This document shows positions 18,382-26,826 of a DNA stretch of 64,000 nt, piece after piece. The stretch spans positions 25,109-89,108 of the forward strand of contig JAFBAL010000006.1 of assembly GCA_019247845.1 (NCBI GenBank). Direction: 5' to 3'. This stretch comes from Alphaproteobacteria bacterium. Its GTDB lineage: Bacteria > Pseudomonadota > Alphaproteobacteria > Micropepsales > Micropepsaceae. Both the position numbers and the translations under genes were made by a program. The notes under the pieces were generated by a model, which was given only the letters and a program-made list of their open reading frames with translations, did not search any database and was not told where the DNA came from. The first letter of the stretch is position 1, and each line of letters starts with the position of its first letter.

Positions 18382-20370
18382 TTACCCCTTCAATGTTTGC
18401 CGGGCGGCCTCGGCGACCGCTTCCGGCGTGATCCCGAAATGCTTGTACACGTCCTTGTAGGGCCCGCTGGCGCCGAAGGAGTGCATGCCGACGAACTTGC
18501 CCTTGGGCCCGATATAGCGGTCCCAACCGAGCCTGACACCGGCCTCGACGGCGACTTTTACCGTCCCCGGTCCCAGAACCGAGTCACGATATGTTTCCGG
18601 TTGTTCCTCGAACAAGTCCCAGCACGGCATGCTGACTATGCGCGCGGCGATGCCCTCGGCGGCCAGAAGATCGCGCGCCTTCATCGCGAGCTCGACCTCC
18701 GAACCGGTGGCCAGCAAGGTGACCTTGGCGCTCGCGTCGCCCACCAGCTCATAGGCGCCCTTGGCCGAGAGGTTCTCGTCGGTGTGCTGGGTGCGCGCGG
18801 TGATGAGGTTCTGGCGCGACAGCATCAAGAGGCTGGGGCGCTTGGTGTTGGAAAGCGCGATCTCCCACGCCTCCGCGGTCTCGACGCCGTCTGCGGGGCG
18901 GAAGACGAGCAGGTTCGGGATCGCGCGCAACGCCGCGAAGTGCTCCACCGGCTGGTGCGTAGGCCCGTCCTCGCCGAGCCCGATGGAGTCGTGCGTCATC
19001 ACATAGACGACGCGGATGCCCATCAGCGCGGCAAGCCGGATCGACGGACGGCAATAGTCCGAGAAGGTCAGGAACGTGCCGCCATAGGGGACGATGCCGC
19101 CATGCAGCGCCATGCCGCTCATCGCCGCCGCCATGCCGTGCTCGCGGATGCCGTAATGGATGTAGCGGCCGGAGAAATCGTCGGCGGTGATCGACTGGAT
19201 TTCCTTGGTCTTGGTGTTGTTCGACGGCGTCAGGTCGGCCGAGCCGCCGATGGTCGCGGCCCAGTTGGTGTTGATCGCCTCGAGCGCGGCCTCGGAGGCC
19301 TTGCGCGTCGCGACCGACGGCTTCTCGTCGCTGGTCTTGCGCTTCAAGGCGTGCAGCGCGGGGCCGACCGCATCCGGCACCGCGCACGCCATCGCGTCGT
19401 CGAAGTCCTTCGTGCGGCGCTTCGTCCACGCGTCGCGCGACGCTTTGCCCTTGGCGCCGATCGCGCGCCAGTCCGACAGGATGTCGTCGGGGATCTCGAA
19501 CGGCGGATAGTCCCATCCGAGCTGCTTGCGCGCGCCCGCGATCTCGCTTTCGCCCGGCGCGTCGCTATGCGCCTTCTGCGTGCCCTGGCGCGTCGGCAGG
19601 CCGAAGCCGATGATGGTCCTGCAGGCGATCAGCACCGGCTTGTCGCTGGTCTGCGCCCAGTCGAGCGCGCGCGCGACGTCGGCCGCGTCGTGGCCGTTGA
19701 CGTGGATCGTGTTCCAGCCGGCGGATTGGAAACGCTCGATCTGGTCGGTGGAATCCGACAGCGAGGTCTTGCCGTCGATGGAGATGCCGTTGTCGTCGAA
19801 CAGCACGATCAGCCGGTTGAGCCGCAGGTGTCCGGCCAGCGTGATCGCTTCCTGGCTGACGCCTTCCATCAGGTCGCCGTCGCTGGCGATGACATAGGTC
19901 TTGTGGTCGACGAGACCGTTGCCGAAGCGCGCGTTCAGGTGGCGCTCGGCGATGGCCATGCCCACCGCATTGGCGATGCCCTGGCCGAGCGGGCCGGTCG
20001 TGGTCTCGATGCCCGGCGCATGGCCGTATTCGGGATGGCCGGCGCAGGGGCTGCCCACCTGGCGGAAGCTCTCGATGTCGGCGAGCGTCATGCCGGAGTA
20101 GCCGGTCAGATAGAGCAGGGAATAAAGAAGCATCGAGCCGTGGCCGGCCGAGAGCACGAATCGGTCCCGGTCGGGCCAATGCGGATCGGCGGCGTCGAAC
20201 TTCAGGAATTTCAGGAACAGGACGGTCGCGGCGTCGGCCATGCCCATCGGCAGGCCCGGATGACCGGACTTGGCCTTCTCGACCGCGTCCATCGACAGCG
20301 CGCGGATGGCGTTGGCGAGGCGGCGGATATCGGCCTGTTCCGGGGTCTGCGGGATGTCTGTGGCGTTCAT
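18382..20370 (-). CDS. tkt: Transketolase
   Basis: A 662-residue thiamine-diphosphate enzyme of full length that moves two-carbon units between sugar phosphates. Visible are [11 protein letters not shown] near the N-terminus, [14 protein letters not shown], the metal/TPP site [13 protein letters not shown], the Pyr-domain [17 protein letters not shown] and [14 protein letters not shown] (substrate His), and the C-terminal phosphate-site SFGASGPY. It heads the minus-strand tkt-gap unit. The 171-nt gap upstream, divergent from the DUF4164 gene, should hold its promoter. Confidence 0.97.
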   Translation of the reverse strand: MNATDIPQTPEQADIRRLANAIRALSMDAVEKAKSGHPGLPMGMADAATVLFLKFLKFDAADPHWPDRDRFVLSAGHGSMLLYSLLYLTGYSGMTLADIESFRQVGSPCAGHPEYGHAPGIETTTGPLGQGIANAVGMAIAERHLNARFGNGLVDHKTYVIASDGDLMEGVSQEAITLAGHLRLNRLIVLFDDNGISIDGKTSLSDSTDQIERFQSAGWNTIHVNGHDAADVARALDWAQTSDKPVLIACRTIIGFGLPTRQGTQKAHSDAPGESEIAGARKQLGWDYPPFEIPDDILSDWRAIGAKGKASRDAWTKRRTKDFDDAMACAVPDAVGPALHALKRKTSDEKPSVATRKASEAALEAINTNWAATIGGSADLTPSNNTKTKEIQSITADDFSGRYIHYGIREHGMAAAMSGMALHGGIVPYGGTFLTFSDYCRPSIRLAALMGIRVVYVMTHDSIGLGEDGPTHQPVEHFAALRAIPNLLVFRPADGVETAEAWEIALSNTKRPSLLMLSRQNLITARTQHTDENLSAKGAYELVGDASAKVTLLATGSEVELAMKARDLLAAEGIAARIVSMPCWDLFEEQPETYRDSVLGPGTVKVAVEAGVRLGWDRYIGPKGKFVGMHSFGASGPYKDVYKHFGITPEAVAEAARQTLKG

Positions 20371-20541
20371 GTCTTTATCCCGGTGCCGCGAGGTCCCGCC
20401 TTAGAGGGCTGGGGCTGCGGCCGTCAAGGGTTTGTCCCTGGTTGGTCACGAAGGCGCTGTGGACCGTGGCGCCCGATGCGTTGACCCTGTTTCCGCCAAG
20501 GGCCTAAGGTCCTGGCGAGTCATGACAACAAAGGTCAAGCG

Positions 20542-20805
20542 ATGGCCAAGCTCGAGCTCGCGGCAGAACGCCTCACCAAAGCTCTGAACGCGCTCGAAGG
20601 AAGGCTAGTTCCGCTGCAATCGGCGCGCGCCGAGGCGGACCGCGCCAAGGCCAAGCTGGCCGAGCTCGATTCCGAGCGCGACCGGCTGCTTGCGCGAATC
20701 GTCGAATTGGAGGACGAGGCGCGCATCCTGAGCGAGATCTCGGAAGAGGTGGAGGGCCGGCTCGACGGCGCCATCGGCGAAGTCCGCGCAGCGCTGGGCC
20801 GTTAG
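20542..20805 (+). CDS. DUF4164 family coiled-coil protein
   Basis: An 87-residue protein that is almost wholly predicted alpha-helical coiled coil, rich in Ala, Glu, Arg and Leu heptads (LEGRLVPLQSARAEADRAKA and onward). DUF4164 proteins are found next to zapA in alphaproteobacteria, so a role beside the divisome is plausible but unproven. Its last codons and TAG stop lie in a perfect 19-bp tandem duplication, so the stop context is present twice. zapA starts 37 nt after the stop. Confidence 0.75.
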   Translation: MAKLELAAERLTKALNALEGRLVPLQSARAEADRAKAKLAELDSERDRLLARIVELEDEARILSEISEEVEGRLDGAIGEVRAALGR

Positions 20806-20825
20806 TGCAGCGCTGGGCCGTTAGT
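20788..20825. repeat. Perfect 19-bp tandem duplication
   Basis: Two identical head-to-tail copies of GCAGCGCTGGGCCGTTAGT sit at the 3' end of the DUF4164 gene. The first copy supplies its last codons and TAG stop and the second lies in the gap before zapA. The perfect identity suggests a recent slippage event. It lengthens the gap before zapA without changing any protein. Confidence 0.95.
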
Positions 20826-20842
20826 AAGTAGGAGACACGACC

Positions 20843-21205
20843 ATGCCTCTCGTCAACGTCATGGTGAACAGCCGCGCTTACACGATCGCCTGCGACGCGG
20901 GCGAGGAGGAGCATCTGAAAGAGCTCGCCACCCATGTCGACGGCAAGGTCCGGGAACTGATCGGCACCGTCGGCCAGGTCGGCGACCAGAAGCTGATGCT
21001 GATGGCGGCGCTGCTCATCACCGACGAGTTCTTCGAGGCGCGCGCGCGGCTCGACGGCCACGCCAGGAAGGTCGGCGAGCTGTCGAACGCGCAAGCCGAG
21101 GCGGGTGCTCGCGCCAGCGAGTCCGAAGCCACTGCCGCAGCCGCGCTCGAGGAAGCGGCCGCTCGGCTCGAACGCATCGTGGAGCGGCTGAGCGCGGCGG
21201 CGTGA
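20843..21205 (+). CDS. zapA: Cell division protein ZapA
   Basis: A 120-residue ZapA homologue, which bundles FtsZ filaments at mid-cell. The globular N-terminal domain (VNVMVNSRAYTIACDAGEEE, then HVDGKVRELIG) matches the family and the C-terminal half is a long helix for tetramer formation. AGTAGGAGA is present before the ATG. The next gene starts with a GTG overlapping the zapA stop by 4 nt (GTGA). Confidence 0.88.
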   Translation: MPLVNVMVNSRAYTIACDAGEEEHLKELATHVDGKVRELIGTVGQVGDQKLMLMAALLITDEFFEARARLDGHARKVGELSNAQAEAGARASESEATAAAALEEAAARLERIVERLSAAA

Positions 21206-21459
21206 GCGATCTGGATGCCTGGCGCGACGTTCACGTGGGCTTCGCACGCGATGGTCTGACGATCGGCGGGCTTGACGTTTGGAAGCACCAATGGCGCAGG
21301 CAGGCCGGACTGAGCTTGTCGCTGCCTCATCCGGCGCATATCCGTGAGATGAACAGCTTCGCCGTTTATGAAATTGGCGATCCTGCACAGCCCGTGCGTT
21401 TCGCAGCGACAGAGCTGTCCAACGGCGTATGGGGTTTCTACGTGCCGAGATCGACCTGA
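21202..21459 (+). CDS. Small conserved-looking protein of unknown function
   Basis: An 85-residue soluble protein read from a GTG that overlaps the zapA stop (GTGA), so it is translationally coupled to zapA. It contains one positively charged segment (WKHQWRRQ) and ends in a hydrophobic NGVWGFYVPR strand. No signal peptide or transmembrane segment. I do not recognise a family; the coupling is the only clue to function. Confidence 0.6.
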   Translation: MSDLDAWRDVHVGFARDGLTIGGLDVWKHQWRRQAGLSLSLPHPAHIREMNSFAVYEIGDPAQPVRFAATELSNGVWGFYVPRST

Positions 21460-21468
21460 CGCTGCCGG

Positions 21469-21849
21469 CTAGGTCTTCTCCACCTCGCCGCCTGCGGCGG
21501 CCCAGTCCTTGAACGCGCCCATGTTGTAGACCTTATCGTAGCCCAGATCCTTCAGCGCCTTGCCGCCCAGGGCCGAGCGTCCACCCGAGGCGCAATAGAG
21601 GATCACGGTCTTGTCCCGGGCGAAGGCGGGATCGTGATAGGGCGAGTCCGGATCGGCGCGGAACTCGAGCATGCCGCGCGACACATTCACGGCGCCCCTG
21701 ACCTTGCCGCCGGCCGCGATCTCGGGCGCGTCGCGCACGTCGACGACGAGCACGCCGCCCTTGGCGATCATCGCCTGGGCTTCGGCGAAGGCGAGCTTGG
21801 GGACGGCCGCGTTCGCGGCCTCGATCATCTGCTTCACGCCTTGGGTCAT
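21469..21849 (-). CDS. Rhodanese-like domain protein
   Basis: A 126-residue single rhodanese domain. VLVVDVRDAPE is the conserved strand with the structural Asp-Arg, and the active loop CASGGRS puts the catalytic Cys at C86; six-residue loops of this kind belong to sulfurtransferases rather than Cdc25-like phosphatases. It has no signal peptide and should be cytosolic. It lies in inverted orientation between the zapA group and the 6S RNA candidate. Confidence 0.9.
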   Translation of the reverse strand: MTQGVKQMIEAANAAVPKLAFAEAQAMIAKGGVLVVDVRDAPEIAAGGKVRGAVNVSRGMLEFRADPDSPYHDPAFARDKTVILYCASGGRSALGGKALKDLGYDKVYNMGAFKDWAAAGGEVEKT

Positions 21850-21892
21850 TCGGAGGCTCCTCTTTTTGCGCGATCCTAGCCCGGCGGCGGCG

Positions 21893-22077
21893 CCGGTTGC
21901 ACCTTGGCGCTTCGGCGCCTACCTTATGTCCAGGACGGGTACTGCCCCACGCGTCAGGATAGCGATGCCCAGGGGCCTTAATGGTACTCACCGGGAGCTG
22001 TCCCTGACCGGAGCCGTGGCTTCGGACATATGGCGCCCACCTGCACTTGCAGGCCCGTGAGGATCCAATTCCAACGG
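21893..22077 (+). ncRNA. ssrS: Probable 6S RNA
   Basis: The stretch between the rhodanese gene and the 5-formyl-THF cyclo-ligase gene has no convincing ORF and looks structured. Its ends pair: CCGGTTG (21893) with CAACGG (22072) with one bulge, then TTGG (21904) with CCAA (22065). Inside are GGCGC-TTCG-GCGCC, a GGGGCCTTAATGG element resembling the conserved GCCTTAA of 6S RNA, and a small hairpin CCTGC-ACTT-GCAGG near the 3' side, like the one in the 6S central bubble. 6S RNA lies between zapA and this gene in many proteobacteria. Ends are approximate. Confidence 0.6.
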
Positions 22078-22097
22078 TGGATGCGGTCCCGTCCGCC

Positions 22098-22655
22098 ATG
22101 CGCGCTCAGATGAACCCCAAGCCCAGTCTCCGCGAAGCCGCCCGTACCCGCCGCGCCGTCCTCGCGCGCGACTGTCCCGATTTCGCCCGGCGCATCGCCG
22201 GCGTCGCGCTGCCGGTCGCCGAAGGCGCGATCGTCTCGTTCTACTGGCCGATGGGCGACGAGGCCGATCCGCGCGCGCTCGTGGCCGCGCTCGCCGCGCG
22301 GGGGCACGCGCTTGCGCTCCCTGTCGTGGCGCAGAAGGCGTCGCCGCTGCATTTTCGCCTGTGGCGCGAAGGCGACCCGCTGATCGTCCATGCCTTCGGC
22401 ATGCACGAGCCCGCGGCCGATGCGCCGCGCGTGTTCCCCAACGTGCTGCTCGTCCCGTTGCTGGCTTTCGACGCGCGGGGGCACAGGCTCGGCTATGGCG
22501 GCGGCTTCTACGACCGCACGCTGGCCTCGCTCGACGACAAGCTCGCCATCGGCGTGGCCTTCGCGGGGCAGGAAGCGGACGCGCTGCCGGCCCACCCACA
22601 CGACCATCCGCTCGACATGGTGGTGACGGAGAAGGGCCTGCGCCGCTTCCGTTAA
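22098..22655 (+). CDS. ygfA: 5-formyltetrahydrofolate cyclo-ligase
   Basis: A 185-residue enzyme that converts 5-formyl-THF to 5,10-methenyl-THF with ATP. The N-terminal basic LREAARTRRAVLA binds ATP phosphate, IVSFYWPMGDEADPR binds folate, and RLGYGGGFYDRTLA is the family signature. The start could also be the ATG four codons later (22110). Its position just after a probable 6S RNA repeats the arrangement known from other proteobacteria, where this gene is coupled to ssrS. Confidence 0.92.
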   Translation: MRAQMNPKPSLREAARTRRAVLARDCPDFARRIAGVALPVAEGAIVSFYWPMGDEADPRALVAALAARGHALALPVVAQKASPLHFRLWREGDPLIVHAFGMHEPAADAPRVFPNVLLVPLLAFDARGHRLGYGGGFYDRTLASLDDKLAIGVAFAGQEADALPAHPHDHPLDMVVTEKGLRRFR

Positions 22656-22766
22656 GCAGCGCTTCGCCGCATAGTAACGCATGACGCCGCCGCTCTCGCT
22701 CCCCATCCCGACCGCGTCCGCGCCATCCTCAGGACGGCGTGGCTCGCGATCCTGCTCGGCCTCGTC

Positions 22767-23318
22767 GTGCAACTCGTCGTCTTTGCCGTGCGGCTCGCGG
22801 CCGGCATGAAGCTTGGCGGCGCCGCGATCCTGGCCGACATGACCCAAGGTGTGAGCTGGGCGGTGATCGTCTGCCTGGGCGTCGCCATCGGCGTGAGCGC
22901 AGAGCGTTCGCGCGCGCTGCTCGGCGGCGTGCTGGGCGCGATCTCGGGACCGATCGGCTGGGGTATCGCCAAATCGCTGCAGCGCATCGTCCAGGCCGCG
23001 ACGGGTGCCGCGATCGACCAGTTCACGCCGCTCTTCTTCCTTCTCACCGCGGTGAAGGGCGTCGAATATCTCATCCTGGGCTGGGCGCTGGGCCGCCTCG
23101 CCGACAGAAAGGACACGCGCCTGCGCGACTATGCGCTGCCCGGCGCCGTGCTCGGCGTCGTCACCGGCATGGCCGTGATCGCGCTCAATCTCTGGCACGG
23201 TCCGATGCCGCTGCCGAAAATCTTGGGACTGGCCGCGAGCGAGCTCACCTTTCCCATCGGCTGCGCGCTGGTGATCTATGCGCCGGTGCACATGCGCCGC
23301 TTCGCGGGGCTCACCTGA
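22767..23318 (+). CDS. Polytopic membrane protein of unknown function
   Basis: A 183-residue protein (from the GTG at 22767) with about five hydrophobic segments. The frame is open back to the preceding stop and codes upstream for DRVRAILRTAWLAILLG, which extends the first membrane helix, yet no ATG, GTG or TTG occurs there; a CTG at 22752 is the only near-start. So the GTG may cut into the first helix, or a rare start is used. The stop overlaps the next start (TGATG). No family recognised. Confidence 0.6.
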   Translation: MQLVVFAVRLAAGMKLGGAAILADMTQGVSWAVIVCLGVAIGVSAERSRALLGGVLGAISGPIGWGIAKSLQRIVQAATGAAIDQFTPLFFLLTAVKGVEYLILGWALGRLADRKDTRLRDYALPGAVLGVVTGMAVIALNLWHGPMPLPKILGLAASELTFPIGCALVIYAPVHMRRFAGLT

Positions 23319-24130
23319 TGCGTCTTCTCTTCATCGGCGACATCATCGGCAAGCCCGGCCGCGACGTGGTGGGCGCGGAGCTGCCGCGGCTGCGCGAAAC
23401 GCTCGGCCTCGATTTCGTCATCGGCAACGGCGAGAACGCCGCCCACGGCTTCGGATTGACGCGCGCCACCGCGACCGAGCTGTTCGGCGCCGGCATCGAC
23501 TGCATCACCACCGGCAACCATTGGGCCGACCAGAAGGAGATCCTTTCCTATATCGTCGAGGAGGATCGCATCCTGCGCCCGCGCAACTATCCCGCCGGCA
23601 CGCCGGGCAAGGGCGCAAACCTGTTCATCACGCGCGGCGGACAGAGCGTGCTGGTGGTCAATGCGATGGGCCGGGTGTTCATGGACCCGCTCGACGATCC
23701 CTTCGCCGCGGTGGACGGCGAGCTAAGCGCGTGCCCGCTGGGCGAGGGCGCCGACGCGGTCGTCGTCGACATCCATGCCGAGGCGACCAGCGAGAAGATG
23801 GCGATGGGCCATTTCTGCGACGGGCGCGCCAGCATGGTCGTGGGCTCGCATTCGCATATCCCGACCGCCGACGCGCAGGTTCTTCCCAACGGCACCGCGT
23901 ACCAGACCGATGCCGGCGCCTGTGCCGACTACGACAGCGTGATCGGCATGGAGAAGTTCGAGCCGGTGCAGCGCTTCGTGCGCAAGATGTCGGGCGGGCG
24001 CTTCACGCCGGCGTCCGGCCCCGCGACCTTGTGCGCCGTCTTCGTCGAGACCGATGCACGCGGGCTGGCGGCGCGTGTCGAGCCGGTGCGCGTCGGCGGG
24101 CGGCTGAAGCGCACGGTGCCGCAAGCATGA
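23318..24130 (+). CDS. YmdB-type metallophosphoesterase (TIGR00282 family)
   Basis: A 270-residue calcineurin-like phosphodiesterase. MRLLFIGDIIGKPGR gives the first metal Asp, IGNGENAAHGFG and ITTGNHWAD are the Asn/His metal ligands, and VGSHSHIPTADA is the last His pair; all match the TIGR00282/YmdB family, which hydrolyses 2',3'-cyclic nucleotides and some 3',5'-cAMP. It is coupled to the preceding membrane-protein gene (TGATG) and to the following VOC gene (ATGA), so three genes form a tight unit. Confidence 0.92.
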   Translation: MRLLFIGDIIGKPGRDVVGAELPRLRETLGLDFVIGNGENAAHGFGLTRATATELFGAGIDCITTGNHWADQKEILSYIVEEDRILRPRNYPAGTPGKGANLFITRGGQSVLVVNAMGRVFMDPLDDPFAAVDGELSACPLGEGADAVVVDIHAEATSEKMAMGHFCDGRASMVVGSHSHIPTADAQVLPNGTAYQTDAGACADYDSVIGMEKFEPVQRFVRKMSGGRFTPASGPATLCAVFVETDARGLAARVEPVRVGGRLKRTVPQA

Positions 24131-24537
24131 TCCCGTTCACGCTCAAGGCGCTCGACCACGTCGTGTTGCGCGTGCGCGACATCGAGGCGAGCCTGCGCTT
24201 CTATCGCGACGTGCTCGGCTGCACGGTCGAGAAGGTGCAGGAACAGTTCGGCCTCTATCAGGTGCGCGCGGGCGCCTCGCTGATCGACCTCGTGCCGCTC
24301 GACGGTCCGCTCGGACGCATGGGCGGCGCGGGGCCGGGCGACGAAGGCCGCAACCTGGATCACTTCGCGGTCCAGGTCGCGCCCTGGGACGAGGACGCGA
24401 TCCGCGCCCATCTGGCCGCGCATGCCATCGCCGTCGTCGAGGCCGGGCGGCGCTATGGCGCGGAGGGCAGCGGCCCCTCGATCTATGTCCGCGATCCCGA
24501 TCGGAACACGGTGGAGCTCAAGGGGCCGGCCGGCTAG
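24127..24537 (+). CDS. VOC family protein
   Basis: A 136-residue vicinal-oxygen-chelate protein of glyoxalase/bleomycin-resistance type. [19 protein letters not shown] carries the first metal His, NLDHFAVQV the second, and [14 protein letters not shown] the final Glu. Such single-domain proteins act as glyoxalases, dioxygenases or drug-binding proteins; nothing here decides which. Its start overlaps the phosphodiesterase stop (ATGA), and its end overlaps the convergent ahpD stop by 4 nt. Confidence 0.88.
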   Translation: MIPFTLKALDHVVLRVRDIEASLRFYRDVLGCTVEKVQEQFGLYQVRAGASLIDLVPLDGPLGRMGGAGPGDEGRNLDHFAVQVAPWDEDAIRAHLAAHAIAVVEAGRRYGAEGSGPSIYVRDPDRNTVELKGPAG

Positions 24538-25088
24538 GCGGCTGCTGCGAGCGCCGCGTCCGCCGCGGCGCCGTCCAGCGTCGCTGCGACGGCATGCACG
24601 ACGGACGCGATGCGCACGGCGGCCTGGATCTGCTCGGCCGTCATGCCGGCCTCGCGCAGAACCTTCTCGTGGCTGTCGATGCACATGCCGCAGCCGTTGA
24701 TCGCCGAGACCGCCAGCGACCACAGCTCGAAGTCCTTTCTGTCGACCCCGGGCTTGCCGATCACGTTCATGCGCAGCTTCGCCGGCAGGCTGCGATAGTC
24801 CGGCGACGAGGCGAGGTGCGTGAACCGGTAGTAGACGTTGTTCATCGCCATGATGCTCGCCGCCGCGCGCGCCGCGTTCAGCGCCTCGGGCGAGAGGGCG
24901 GCCGCGAACTCCGCCGTCACCGCCTGGATCACCTCGGCATTGCGCGAGGCGAGCGCGGTGGCGACGAAGGTGCCCGCGCGCTGCTGCTCGCTCAAGCAAG
25001 GCTCGGCCGCGAGCGTCGACAGGTTCAGCTTCAGGTCCTTGGCATAGTCGGGCAGGCGGTTCTTCAGATGCTCGATCGACATGGTCAT
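24534..25088 (-). CDS. ahpD: Alkyl hydroperoxide reductase AhpD
   Basis: A 184-residue AhpD-type carboxymuconolactone-decarboxylase-fold protein. The redox motif is C133-G-M-C136 followed by H140 ([11 protein letters not shown]), with the upstream [11 protein letters not shown] carrying the Glu of the proton relay. It reduces oxidised AhpC, probably via a lipoylated carrier as in mycobacteria. It follows ahpC by 5 nt on the same strand, so the pair makes a complete peroxide-reducing system without AhpF. Confidence 0.94.
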   Translation of the reverse strand: MTMSIEHLKNRLPDYAKDLKLNLSTLAAEPCLSEQQRAGTFVATALASRNAEVIQAVTAEFAAALSPEALNAARAAASIMAMNNVYYRFTHLASSPDYRSLPAKLRMNVIGKPGVDRKDFELWSLAVSAINGCGMCIDSHEKVLREAGMTAEQIQAAVRIASVVHAVAATLDGAAADAALAAAA

Positions 25089-25093
25089 CTCCC

Positions 25094-25633
25094 TCACGCC
25101 GCCTTCAACACGTCTTCGCCCTTCTGCCAGTTGCAGGGGCAGAGCTCGTCGGTCTGCAGGGCGTCGAGGACGCGCAGGACCTCCTGCGGGTTGCGGCCGA
25201 CGTTCATGTCGGTGACGTAGGCGAAGCGGATGATGCCGTCGGGATCGACGATGAAGGTGGCGCGCTTGGCGACGCCGCTGTCCTTGTCGAGCACGCCGAG
25301 CGCACCGGAAAGCTCGCGCTTCACGTCGGAGAGCATCGCGAAGGGCAGGGCCTTCAGGTCGGCATGATTCTGCCGCCAGGCGAGATGGACGAACTCGCTG
25401 TCGACCGAAGCGCCATAGATCACCGCGTCGCGATCGGTGAAGTCGCCGTTCAACTGGCCGAAGCCGGCGATCTCGGTCGGGCAGACGAACGTGAAGTCCT
25501 TGGGCCAGAAGAACACGACCTTCCACTTGCCCTGGTCGCTGTTCCGGTCGAACGCGCGGAAAGCCGTCGCGGGGTCGGTCGAAACCACGCCCTGGACGGA
25601 GAAATCGGGGAATTTGTCGCCAACGGTCAGCAT
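25094..25633 (-). CDS. ahpC: Peroxiredoxin AhpC
   Basis: A 179-residue typical 2-Cys peroxiredoxin. The peroxidatic Cys is C51 in DFTFVCPTE. Near the C-terminus [12 protein letters not shown] offers two cysteines, C165 and C167, as resolving residues; AhpD-linked peroxiredoxins of the mycobacterial type have the same CPC arrangement, which agrees with the ahpD partner downstream. The promoter region carries a strong inverted repeat 37 to 56 nt before the start. Confidence 0.95.
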   Translation of the reverse strand: MLTVGDKFPDFSVQGVVSTDPATAFRAFDRNSDQGKWKVVFFWPKDFTFVCPTEIAGFGQLNGDFTDRDAVIYGASVDSEFVHLAWRQNHADLKALPFAMLSDVKRELSGALGVLDKDSGVAKRATFIVDPDGIIRFAYVTDMNVGRNPQEVLRVLDALQTDELCPCNWQKGEDVLKAA

Positions 25634-25669
25634 GGGGTCCTCTTTGCTCGGGTTATCTGCGAATGATAA

Positions 25670-25689
25670 TTAGAACTATTCTAGAATAG
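25670..25689. promoter_or_regulatory. Inverted-repeat operator before ahpC
   Basis: The 14-bp sequence CTATTCTAGAATAG is a perfect palindrome, and the overlapping TTAGAA-N3-TTCTAG is a near-perfect inverted repeat like the iron-control element of the Irr regulator. It stands out as AT-rich in a GC-rich setting. It also has OxyR-like CTAT/ATAG halves, but their spacing (6 nt) is one short. A peroxide- or iron-responsive repressor site is the likely role. Confidence 0.6.
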
Positions 25690-25805
25690 GTCAAGGGCAG
25701 GGCGGGCAGGGCGGCCGATTTTCTTGTGCGGTGAGGCGCCGCAGGGCGGGGCTGCGGTCGCGTTGCTCATACAAACCCGGAGGCGTAAATTGAGGAATGC
25801 CAACG

Positions 25806-25994
25806 ATGATCGCACGCGATCCGGACATCATGGGCGGAACCCCGGTTTTTTCGGGCACCCGCGTGCCCGCGCAGACATTGCTGGACTGCTTGGAAGGCGG
25901 CGACAGTATCGGGGATTTCCTGGCCGGCTACCCGACGGTTTCCCGCGAGCAGGTGGTCTCGTTCCTGGAGGCGGCAAAGCCGGCCGCCATTTAG
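25806..25994 (+). CDS. DUF433 family antitoxin-like protein (orphan)
   Basis: A 62-residue protein with the DUF433 core: ARDPDIMGGTPVFSGTRVPAQTL, then GGDSIGDFLAGYPTVSREQV, which forms a small winged-helix-like DNA-binding unit. Family members are often antitoxins paired with a DUF5615 PIN-like toxin. No such toxin follows here; the next gene is convergent and overlaps its stop by two bases. The start at 25806 puts GAGGA about 9 nt upstream; the ATG at 25797 would leave no spacer. Confidence 0.75.
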   Translation: MIARDPDIMGGTPVFSGTRVPAQTLLDCLEGGDSIGDFLAGYPTVSREQVVSFLEAAKPAAI

Positions 25995-26752
25995 AAATCC
26001 ATATCGGCGTCAGGTTCCTGATATTGGCCAGCTAGCGATAGCCGCAAGGTCGTCCACGAGATTTCACCGCGCACCCATGCTTGGAGCTTTTTTTTGTTGG
26101 TCTGAAATTTTGAGGTCGCTGCCGGAAGCAGTTTTGGTACGTGTTTAGTCATGAACTCTATTGTGCGTAGCGAGGGCTCCTCCGAAGCTAAGACGTCGAA
26201 GTATCCTAGGCCCCGCTTTTCCTGCACTAGCTTTGCCATTTCGATTCCGTGTGGTGTCTCAGGGTACAGCTGATTGTAGGTTTCGTGCGCGATAATCCCA
26301 GCTGGGGCACAGAGCGCGTGCTTGGTTATGAATGGCAACCGGCGTGCCACGAGAATTGGTGTCATATTTGCAGCGAGTGCTTTCGCGAGGAGAGTTTTAA
26401 TGAGCGCGCTTGATGGGTAAATCCATTCTCTGACGTTCTTGCATTCCACTATGGCCCACTCGTTGCTATTTGGTTCGAACAACAAGAAATCGGGTGGCCC
26501 ATCAAGGATGACCTCTGCAATGTCGGTTGTTGGTTCGGTTTTCGGATATCGCGCTGCAGCGTTTCGACAGCTAAGATCGAACGAGCCGAAAAAGACGCAT
26601 CTTCGGTTTTGCTGCCGCATCAATCGGAGAATTTTAAAGAGCGCAATTTCGAGGGGGTCGCCGAGCCCGGCGGTAAATTGCGGATCGATTGTTTGTAGAT
26701 AGGCAGCAACGAGTGTCTCTAGCTTCGCAGTGATATCGGAGGACGACAGCAT
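25991..26752 (-). CDS. PD-(D/E)XK nuclease-like protein, accessory
   Basis: A 253-residue protein without signal peptide or membrane segment. PPDFLLFEPNSNEWAIVECK holds D88 and E103-x-K105 on adjacent strands, the catalytic pattern of the PD-(D/E)XK nuclease fold, and E35 in an N-terminal helix could complete it. The helix after the motif (SSALIKTLLAKALAANM) and the strand PILVARR also fit the fold. Base composition is far more AT-rich than its neighbours (two 60-base lines count 33 and 26 G+C), so transfer is likely. The start is uncertain: a TTG at 26785 would add 11 residues. A small gene lies 74 nt upstream. Function could be defence, restriction or repair; unproven. Confidence 0.65.
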   Translation of the reverse strand: MLSSSDITAKLETLVAAYLQTIDPQFTAGLGDPLEIALFKILRLMRQQNRRCVFFGSFDLSCRNAAARYPKTEPTTDIAEVILDGPPDFLLFEPNSNEWAIVECKNVREWIYPSSALIKTLLAKALAANMTPILVARRLPFITKHALCAPAGIIAHETYNQLYPETPHGIEMAKLVQEKRGLGYFDVLASEEPSLRTIEFMTKHVPKLLPAATSKFQTNKKKLQAWVRGEISWTTLRLSLAGQYQEPDADMDF

Positions 26753-26826
26753 ACTCGAAGCATACCAGCTGTGTGTCGCGGTCAATGGATGGTGATGAGC
26801 GACTACTCGCTTGCGCTCCGTGAGTT

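Noticed and set aside
25663..25689. OxyR site before ahpC
   Set aside because: CTAT and ATAG halves are present, but spacing in the middle is 6 nt instead of 7 and the outer halves are missing.
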